This document shows positions 57,977 to 64,000 of a stretch of DNA of 64,000 nt, one piece after another. The stretch's first letter is position 1. Every line of letters begins with the position of its first letter. Made by a program: the position numbers and the translations under genes. The stretch comes from Pedobacter frigiditerrae. GTDB taxonomy: Bacteria; Bacteroidota; Bacteroidia; Sphingobacteriales; Sphingobacteriaceae. The stretch spans positions 1,612,001 to 1,676,000 of the forward strand of contig NZ_JAVTSS010000001.1 in NCBI RefSeq assembly GCF_032678705.1, read 5' to 3'. The notes below the pieces were generated by a model that saw only the letters and a list, made by a program, of their open reading frames with translations, did no database searches and was not told the origin of the DNA.

Positions 57977-59950
57977 CTATTTATCTAAGGAATTAATCCA
58001 TGCAGCTATCTTTAATGCCTCAGCTTTTGTTACTTGAGGCATTGGGGCCATTTCTGTAGAATAACCTGGCCAATTTTGAGGTTGTGGATTACGAATCAAT
58101 TGAAAAATCTTTTCGTTGCTATATTTACGTTTCGAGATATCGGTAAATGATGGCCCAACTTGTCTTTTTGTAGGGTTGTGACAAGCCAAGCAAGTATTTT
58201 TCATCAATAAACCTTCTACTTCTTTAAACGTAGGCACTTTTGCAACAACTGCTACTGGCGCTTTAACTGTTGAGGCTTTTATTGCTCCAGATTTTGTTAC
58301 CGTAACTTTAGGAGTTATTGCTTTCTTAACAGGAGTAGTTGATTTTGGAGCTACTTCAGTTGCAGAGTTTTTTGTGCTCACTTCATTCAATGATAATTTA
58401 GTACCTGTTGGAATTTGGTTTAAAGTATAATAAGCCACAGGGTGGATTAAAGAGTGAAAAGCTGCTTGATCACGAATCCCATCCAATGTAAGTGTATGGA
58501 TGTAGTATTGACGAAGATTTTGCACGATAATTCTAGCTTTTAAGCCATCTTCTGAAACCTTTACACCACTTATTTTCAATTTTTCTGTATTCACTGGTGG
58601 TGAACCATAAACTGGATGATATTTATAGATAAAGCTTTCTGCATTGTAAGAAGCTAAATCTTCTGCTGATTTACGATCTACGGGCTTGGTAAACTCAACC
58701 TCAAAACCATCAGGCATTGCTCTTACCGCTTTCATTTCAAAAGGCACTTGGTTGTTGTAAACTAATCGTTCTAAGCCTTCGTTTGCATCTCCTGCAGAAC
58801 CCCAACCGCGATTTGTTTCGCCTACAAATAAAGATCCATCCTGCCCCCAGGCTAGTCTTAATACACCAGAACGAAAACCCTTTCTAAATAAAAAGGCTGC
58901 GCCTTGTTCTTCTCCATTCACTTTTTCTAAAAATACCCTAGAAATGATACTCATACCTTGGTCGCCAACTAGTATTTGACCTGCAAAAGGGCCAAATGTA
59001 TTTTCGGGAATTTTAACGGGTTCTGCTGATGAAATACCAAGAATACCATAAGGAAGCCATACAGAAGGCAAACGTAGCTCTGGAAAGTCTTTTTTAGCTT
59101 CAAAAAGAGTTTTAAAGGTTTCATTCACCCTATTTTCTGGCTTGATGTATCTTCCTTGTGCATTTTTAATTCTTCGTTCATCCATTTTTGAATAGAAAAA
59201 CTCTGATTGTAGCTTAACAGGAGAATCAAATCTATTACTCCATCTTAAACTTGCAGGATGCCCCATAAAATCTCCTTTTTTCACCATCCACAATCCGCCA
59301 GAACCTGCCCAGTCACCTTGATTTTCAGTAAAATAAAACTGATCATCAATCATTCCTATACCAGCTGGAGAACGAAATCCGGCGGCAAATGGAGTCATCT
59401 TTCCATCTTCAGTAATGTTCATTGCCCAACCACGCATTGGCACACGACTTTCGCCTCTCCACCATTCTTCATCACCAAAAGCAACGTTTGCCGTTACTAA
59501 AAAAGTACCGTCTGCGGCTAACTTAGGCCCAAATGAGTATTCGTGGTAGTGACCACTTAATGGCCATGCATAAATGGTTTCATATACATCTGCTTTACCA
59601 TCCATGTTTTTATCAACCAACTTGGTTAACTCGCCACGTTGTGCCACATAAATAGCCCCATTTTTATAAGCAATTCCTAAAATCTCATGTAAACCCGTGG
59701 CAAATTTGCGAAAATAGGGTCTTAAACTTGTAGGGTTTTCAACGATATAAACCTCTCCTCTTCGTGTAGAAACCCCCAAATCGCCATTTGGCAAGGTTAC
59801 CAAACCGCCAACCTCTAAAATTGGCCCTTCAGGCACACGAATTTTATTTATTTTGAAGAAATCTTCTTCCTTTGGTGTTTCTTGTGCAATAAGCGTTGAA
59901 AAACTCAAGCTTAAAGCCAAAAGTATAATTGTTTTAAATGTATATCTCAT
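57977..59950 (-). CDS. Exported beta-propeller protein with C-terminal cytochrome c
   Basis: 657-residue periplasmic protein, signal peptide 1-22 (STLIAQ). The N-terminal part (about 30-410) resembles sugar-dehydrogenase-like propellers (DKNMDGKADVYE, RGEVYIVENP, RSPAGIG). A linker rich in Ala, Lys, Pro, Thr and Val (about 525-580) leads to a cytochrome c domain (about 580-657) with CLACH heme attachment and a Met-rich ligand segment (EMAPMPQVTK). Such propeller-cytochrome fusions are common in Bacteroidota and Planctomycetota and probably oxidise a sugar. The gene is 11 bp from the DUF1080 gene, suggesting they act together. Confidence 0.82.
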   Translation of the reverse strand: MRYTFKTIILLALSLSFSTLIAQETPKEEDFFKINKIRVPEGPILEVGGLVTLPNGDLGVSTRRGEVYIVENPTSLRPYFRKFATGLHEILGIAYKNGAIYVAQRGELTKLVDKNMDGKADVYETIYAWPLSGHYHEYSFGPKLAADGTFLVTANVAFGDEEWWRGESRVPMRGWAMNITEDGKMTPFAAGFRSPAGIGMIDDQFYFTENQGDWAGSGGLWMVKKGDFMGHPASLRWSNRFDSPVKLQSEFFYSKMDERRIKNAQGRYIKPENRVNETFKTLFEAKKDFPELRLPSVWLPYGILGISSAEPVKIPENTFGPFAGQILVGDQGMSIISRVFLEKVNGEEQGAAFLFRKGFRSGVLRLAWGQDGSLFVGETNRGWGSAGDANEGLERLVYNNQVPFEMKAVRAMPDGFEVEFTKPVDRKSAEDLASYNAESFIYKYHPVYGSPPVNTEKLKISGVKVSEDGLKARIIVQNLRQYYIHTLTLDGIRDQAAFHSLIHPVAYYTLNQIPTGTKLSLNEVSTKNSATEVAPKSTTPVKKAITPKVTVTKSGAIKASTVKAPVAVVAKVPTFKEVEGLLMKNTCLACHNPTKRQVGPSFTDISKRKYSNEKIFQLIRNPQPQNWPGYSTEMAPMPQVTKAEALKIAAWINSLDK

Positions 59951-59961
59951 TTGTGTTGACC

Positions 59962-61398
59962 TTAAAATAAAATTGAATAATTCAATTTGCCACTGATTGG
60001 CAAAATCAGTTGTTTTTTACCATTTACCTCTCTAACAATAGGCTTTTGACCTTCTGTAAATTGTAAGTAAAACGATTTATCGTTTACTACATAAAGGTCT
60101 TTTGAAACTTCTTCGAAACTTGAAACCTCACCTAAAAGGAAATAAAGATCTTTTGCTGGTTGATCTAAAGTAATCTCACGGGTTAAACCACGGCCATCAG
60201 CCATGATTTTAATGGCATCAGTTACTTTCGTTCCATAGATGATATACTTAAATTCTGGACGATCTTGACTATCCATTACATAGCCTTTAGTACGAAAACC
60301 TGTTCCTGTTGTATCATTTACCCACTCACTTTGAGCCGTTGCTAATTTTGAAATAGCTAATAACGGTTTATTTGTAAATCTTGTAACGCTTCCCAGAGGA
60401 CGAGATGTTCCGTTTCCACGGCCATCCCACATTGGCGTGGCATCAATAAAATCTCCGTGCCAACCATGAAGTAATGTTCCATTATCTAAATCGTAACTAT
60501 AAGCAACTTGTTGCGGTCCGCCTACAGAAATTGCATGTACCGAGCGTACACCTGGCACAACATCTACAAAACTGCGAATCATTGTATTTACTGGCGCTTC
60601 AACATAAATTGGATCGCCACCACCCCCACCTCTACGACTTTGTTGAAGGCTTGCAGCAGGAACATCGGTAATGGATATATTTCTAAACGCTACAACATCC
60701 TGATCACCTTGCAAGCGCAATGGAGCAAGAGCCTTTTCTACACCTACACCACCACGCGTTGGACCAGTTAGTTCTACATTATCATGAATGGTTACCCCAT
60801 TTAAGTCGACACTTATTAATCTTGCATTGGCAGTTTTATTGCCTGAAGCATCAAATTTAGGTGCTTGAAAAACTATCTTTAGGTGTTGCCATAGGCCTGG
60901 AGCCTTACTTGCATTTTGGCGAGGGGCATTACCAGAATAACCCCTTTCTCCCTCAGGCTTGGTATTGTCCCAACGTTCATGAGCTCCCCCATTGCTAGAT
61001 GACACTGGATTAATTTTTGTCCAAGAATCTTCGATTTGGATTTCGTAATTTCCTTGCAAGTAAATGCCAGAATTTGCGCCCTTGGCCACTAAATAATCAA
61101 GTTCCAAAATCATGTCACCAAAAGCTTTGGCTGTATACAAATCAGTTCCTCTTGTTTTACTTGATGAGGTATTTAATAAAACACCCGTTCCTTTTAAACT
61201 TTTTACACTATTGGTTTCTGTTAAACTTGCATTTACATCGCTCACCAAAGACCAGGAACTTCCAGGATCTTTAAATGCCACTAAATCCGCAAGGCTAATT
61301 GCTCCTTGATCTTTTGTTTGCTGGCCAAACACCAATATGGTTCCTAACAACCATATAGAGCTTACCATGCCAATTTTTACAATACTACTTTTTATCAT
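59962..61398 (-). CDS. DUF1080 (3-keto-glycoside hydrolase family) exported protein
   Basis: 478 residues with a signal peptide ending LVFGQ. The concanavalin-like DUF1080 (PF06439) fold occupies about 30-250 (DLVAFKDPGSSW, YTAKAFGDMILELDYLVAKGANSGIYLQGNYEIQ is the family core; WDNTKPEGERG the GER segment). A Gly-rich stretch (about 255-270, RRGGGGGDP) joins it to a second beta-rich half. Family members have been reported to hydrolyse 3-keto-glycosides. The propeller-cytochrome gene follows directly and could be the matching C3-oxidase. It lies 6 bp after the GH125 gene. Confidence 0.82.
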   Translation of the reverse strand: MIKSSIVKIGMVSSIWLLGTILVFGQQTKDQGAISLADLVAFKDPGSSWSLVSDVNASLTETNSVKSLKGTGVLLNTSSSKTRGTDLYTAKAFGDMILELDYLVAKGANSGIYLQGNYEIQIEDSWTKINPVSSSNGGAHERWDNTKPEGERGYSGNAPRQNASKAPGLWQHLKIVFQAPKFDASGNKTANARLISVDLNGVTIHDNVELTGPTRGGVGVEKALAPLRLQGDQDVVAFRNISITDVPAASLQQSRRGGGGGDPIYVEAPVNTMIRSFVDVVPGVRSVHAISVGGPQQVAYSYDLDNGTLLHGWHGDFIDATPMWDGRGNGTSRPLGSVTRFTNKPLLAISKLATAQSEWVNDTTGTGFRTKGYVMDSQDRPEFKYIIYGTKVTDAIKIMADGRGLTREITLDQPAKDLYFLLGEVSSFEEVSKDLYVVNDKSFYLQFTEGQKPIVREVNGKKQLILPISGKLNYSILF

Positions 61399-61404
61399 TT
61401 TATG

Positions 61405-62820
61405 TTATTTTAAGAGATGGGGTTTTTCGTTGTATATTTTCCAAAGGAACTCACCAAACAAGGTATTAGCCCAAGCAAACCAACTACGTGTAAAGTTTTT
61501 TGGATCATCCTTATGGAAGCTTTCATGCATGAATCCTTTTCCTGCATGGGTAGCCTTTAACATCGCAATGCATTTTTTTATCTCTGTATCACTAACGGAA
61601 GTCAAGCCTTGCATCGTAATCGCCATTGGCCAGATCATATCTGCACCAACGTGTGGACCACCCAATCCCGCTGCTGCAGTTCCCTTGAAGAAATAAGGGT
61701 TGTTGGTAGACAGGATGAATTTTCTAGTATTCTTGTAAATTGGGTCATCAACCTTTATGGCATCTAGGTATGGTAGCGACAACAAGCTTGGCACATTGCT
61801 GTCATCCATCATGTAGGCACTGCCAAAACCGTCAACCTCAAAGGCAAACATCTTTCCGAACTCGGGATGTTCTTTTGTTGCATATTTCTTTAATGCGGCA
61901 TCAACCTCAGTTGCCAATGCCCTTAGCTTACCTGCAAGAACAGTATCATTCTGAAGGGCAGCCACCATTTCTGCCGCTTGCCTAAGGCTACTCACAGCGA
62001 AAAAGTTGGATGGGATCAAGAATGGATAAACCGTTGCATCATCACTGGGGCGAAAGGCCGAGCAGATCAATCCTACTGGCTTAACAGGAAAACCATAACC
62101 GTTCATTGGAAGCGAATCCGTAGGTTGTGTGGTCTGGCGTTGGAAGCGATATGGGCCTTTACTAGTTTTGCGTTGTTGTTCAGTGAAGGTTTGCAGCGTT
62201 GCTTCAATCGCTTTTTTCCAATTGGCGTCAAAAGGTACCTTATCCCCTGTTTTTTTCCAGTAGTTATAGGCAAGCCTGATTGGGTAGCACAAGGAATCAA
62301 TTTCCCATTTGCGCTCATGAACACCTGGTTGCATTGCCGTCCTGTCACTTTTCCATTCTCCCACCTTGTTTGGATCGTTGTAAAAGGCATTTGCATAGGG
62401 ATCTTTCAAGATATACTGTGTTTGGCGGTTGATGACACCCGCAATCAGGTCCTTAATCTTTTGCTCCTCATTCACGAACTGTAGATACGGCCAAACCTGT
62501 GCCGAGCTGTCTCTCATCCACATGGCATCAATGTCGCCTGTGATCACATAGGTGTCTGGCTTGCCATTTTTTAGGCCATAAGTCACCGTTGTATCCAATG
62601 TGTTTGGGAAACAGTTCTCGAATAGCCAGCCCAGTTCCTTGTCGGCAACATTTGCCTTGAAGGTCTCAATGGCCTTGTCCACAGCAACGCTTCTAAAGTG
62701 ACGCTTTGCAGCCTCAACCCTAACCACTGGGAAATCTGGCAATGCCGCAAGCGACCATTTTGGCACCAGTAAACCTGCACCAAGCAGGCCTGTATTTTGT
62801 ATAAATGTTCTTCTTTTCAT
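61405..62820 (-). CDS. GH125 exo-alpha-1,6-mannosidase
   Basis: 471-residue exported glycoside hydrolase of family 125 (formerly DUF1237), specific for alpha-1,6-linked mannose. The start MKRRTFIQNTGLLGAG looks like a twin-arginine signal. Family segments are TGDIDAMWMRDSSAQVWPYL near 90-110, and MHESFHKDDPKNFTRSWFAW with the conserved Glu. It cleaves backbone mannose, complementing the GH92 enzymes that remove side-chain mannose. It sits between the ROK kinase and DUF1080 genes. Its GC content is clearly higher than neighbouring genes. Confidence 0.93.
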   Translation of the reverse strand: MKRRTFIQNTGLLGAGLLVPKWSLAALPDFPVVRVEAAKRHFRSVAVDKAIETFKANVADKELGWLFENCFPNTLDTTVTYGLKNGKPDTYVITGDIDAMWMRDSSAQVWPYLQFVNEEQKIKDLIAGVINRQTQYILKDPYANAFYNDPNKVGEWKSDRTAMQPGVHERKWEIDSLCYPIRLAYNYWKKTGDKVPFDANWKKAIEATLQTFTEQQRKTSKGPYRFQRQTTQPTDSLPMNGYGFPVKPVGLICSAFRPSDDATVYPFLIPSNFFAVSSLRQAAEMVAALQNDTVLAGKLRALATEVDAALKKYATKEHPEFGKMFAFEVDGFGSAYMMDDSNVPSLLSLPYLDAIKVDDPIYKNTRKFILSTNNPYFFKGTAAAGLGGPHVGADMIWPMAITMQGLTSVSDTEIKKCIAMLKATHAGKGFMHESFHKDDPKNFTRSWFAWANTLFGEFLWKIYNEKPHLLK

Positions 62821-62860
62821 ATTATGTGTGATATATTGTTGGACATGTTTTATGCAAGTC

Positions 62861-63751
62861 TTAATTTCTTTCTTTTTTATTGGAATCTAAGTTCCAGCTA
62901 CTTGCTGCACCAATAAGTGCTGCATACTCATTTAAAGCTGTCGCCTTAACAGTTGTATTAAGGTGAAAGGCTTCTAAATTGCCAATCAAGTGAGGTGCAA
63001 ATAGGTTAAAGGACCTTGAAATATTCCCACCCAGCACAACAATCTCTGATTTATTGGCATTGATAAAGTCTACAAGGAAATGTCCCAATGCTCGGCCAAA
63101 CTCGTTAAATACTTGCCTTGCAAAAGGATCTGTTTTTACAGCTGTAGCCAGTTCTTTAACTCCCTTTACTTCCTTTCCTGTTAATGTTTTGTACTTGTTC
63201 ACGAACCAGCGAGTTGACAGGTAGTCTTCCGCTATACCTCCTAGGAAACTGGAGTTCCAGAGGTCGGCATCTCTTGCTATTCCGTTAACGGCAATGGCAG
63301 AGCCTAGTCCCGTGCCCAATGTTAATCCAAGGGCATTTTGGTATCCCTTTGCCGCACCGCAAAACACCTCGCCCTGCATAAACGCAGTGGCATCGTTCAG
63401 GAACCTGATATTGGATGGATTGATGGCCAATCTCTTAGCAAGTTCTTTCTTGATGTTTACTTGATATAATGCCTTGAATTTATCCTGGTCCTTAATTAAA
63501 CAGATTCCATTTTCATAATCAAATGGGCCTGGAAAGGCAATACCTATATTTCTCTCGCTATTTTTAATATCGACAAGGGCATCATTTATTACGTTACACC
63601 ACGCCGTAAAGATTTCTTCGGCACTTTGCCTAGAATCCACAGCAGTTCTTTTAATGGAATTCTGGATTACCGTTCCCTCTTCTAAATTCACCATTGCGGC
63701 CGTAATATGCGAGCCACCGATATCTACCCCTAAAGCAACAGATTTTTCCAT
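62861..63751 (-). CDS. ROK-family sugar kinase
   Basis: 296-residue cytosolic kinase of the ROK family, with N-terminal ATP loop GVDIGGSHITAAM, FPGPFD segment and GLTLGTGLGSAIAVNG. Most members carry a zinc-binding CxCGxxGC motif near residue 170; it is absent here (SSFLGGIAEDYLS), so this belongs to the zinc-less branch. It probably phosphorylates a hexose such as mannose or glucose from the adjacent mannosidases. It is 40 bp before the GH125 gene on the same strand. Confidence 0.9.
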   Translation of the reverse strand: MEKSVALGVDIGGSHITAAMVNLEEGTVIQNSIKRTAVDSRQSAEEIFTAWCNVINDALVDIKNSERNIGIAFPGPFDYENGICLIKDQDKFKALYQVNIKKELAKRLAINPSNIRFLNDATAFMQGEVFCGAAKGYQNALGLTLGTGLGSAIAVNGIARDADLWNSSFLGGIAEDYLSTRWFVNKYKTLTGKEVKGVKELATAVKTDPFARQVFNEFGRALGHFLVDFINANKSEIVVLGGNISRSFNLFAPHLIGNLEAFHLNTTVKATALNEYAALIGAASSWNLDSNKKERN

Positions 63752-63777
63752 TATTGATTGTTATTCCTTTTTAAATA

Positions 63778-63802
63778 AACAGGGGCTATTATAGCCCCTG
63801 TT
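63778..63802 (-). terminator. Terminator after the susD homologue
   Basis: AACAGGGGCTA-TTA-TAGCCCCTGTT, a perfect 11-bp GC-rich stem with a TTTATTT run on the minus strand, 13 bp past the susD stop. It separates the second SusCD operon from the ROK/GH125 genes. Confidence 0.85.
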
Positions 63803-63815
63803 CGCTTGTTAATTA

Positions 63816-64000
63816 TTAATTGTATCCTGGGTTTTGAGCTAAATTTGCATTAAGTGTTCTTTGAACCTGAGGAATTGGGAACAATGTTCTAAAAGATTGT
63901 GAAGGTGTATGATCCCACCATGATGCTGTAGCAAATTTGCCAAAGCGAATAAGATCATCTCTTCTAAAGCCTTCGAAGATAAATTCTCTTCCTCTTTCGG
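63816..64000 (-). CDS. SusD/RagB-family lipoprotein, C-terminal fragment
   Basis: Partial: the gene continues beyond the window's right edge. The 61 visible residues, beginning ERGREFIFEGFRRDDLIRFG and ending LNANLAQNPGYN, match the conserved C-terminus of SusD proteins (ERxRExxFEGxRRxDLxRFG; PIPxxxxxxNxxLxQNPGY). The presence of a second SusD shows that another SusCD pair lies to the right, probably belonging to the same mannan-related locus as GH125 and the ROK kinase. Confidence 0.93.
   Translation of the reverse strand, partial: ERGREFIFEGFRRDDLIRFGKFATASWWDHTPSQSFRTLFPIPQVQRTLNANLAQNPGYN

Noticed and set aside
60474..62484. Plus-strand open frames up to 168 codons
   Set aside because: They are shadows of the DUF1080 and GH125 genes and lack known motifs or plausible starts.

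Overview
The window looks like a chromosomal segment of a low-GC Bacteroidota bacterium, most likely Sphingobacteriaceae (Pedobacter-like). The grounds are a SusC/SusD pair, a hybrid two-component regulator, GH92 and GH125 mannosidases, many signal peptides ending in Ala-Gln, LytTR/LytS regulation, TAnnTTTG promoter boxes, little Shine-Dalgarno use, and GC-rich palindromic repeats in AT-rich spacers. The genus is inferred from gene content only. I found no rRNA, tRNA, CRISPR array or transposase.

Layout. 0-4.4 kb: a secreted GH92 mannosidase, a secreted alpha/beta hydrolase and an orphan phage-type tail-tube protein, then a 0.66-kb repeat-bearing spacer. 5.0-10.9 kb: a LytTR response regulator and LytS-type kinase, divergent from a five-gene operon (cupin, NTF2-like protein, aldo/keto reductase, exported flavodoxin, PQQ-type sugar dehydrogenase). 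11.1-14.6 kb: an exported molybdenum hydroxylase (2Fe-2S subunit, Tat-exported Mo subunit, diheme cytochrome c). Divergent from it, 14.97-22.8 kb is a molybdenum-cofactor operon (xdhC, mocA, moaA, moeA, TauE-like, small molybdopterin-fold protein, moaD, moeB-rhodanese, moaE, moaC-moaB fusion). 22.8-32 kb: mixed chromosomal genes (HAD phosphatase, small basic protein, esterases, a repeat protein fused to FKBP, a lipoprotein, an M1-like peptidase, a 57-residue zinc ribbon, a methyltransferase).

32.5-55.4 kb is a polysaccharide utilisation locus: SusC, SusD, a DUF1735/F5-8C surface lipoprotein, two GH2 enzymes, a sialate-O-acetylesterase-like enzyme, an SGNH esterase, a sugar dehydrogenase, a second GH92 and the hybrid sensor/regulator. 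55.5-64 kb holds a TonB receptor, a propeller-cytochrome c, a DUF1080 protein, a GH125 alpha-1,6-mannosidase, a ROK sugar kinase and the C-terminus of another SusD. Together these suggest outer-membrane capture and trimming of a decorated alpha-mannoside or galactoside-containing glycan.

The most interesting signal is regulatory. The two divergent intergenic regions at 6.9-7.1 kb and 14.7-14.85 kb carry nine copies of a 9-bp element, TAGAYVRHT. Within each array the copies recur at exactly 21 bp, and each array has the same orientation relative to the gene it faces. Direct repeats two helical turns apart are the geometry used by LytTR DNA-binding domains. This suggests that the nearby LytTR system controls itself, the cupin/reductase operon, the Mo hydroxylase and the cofactor operon as one regulon.
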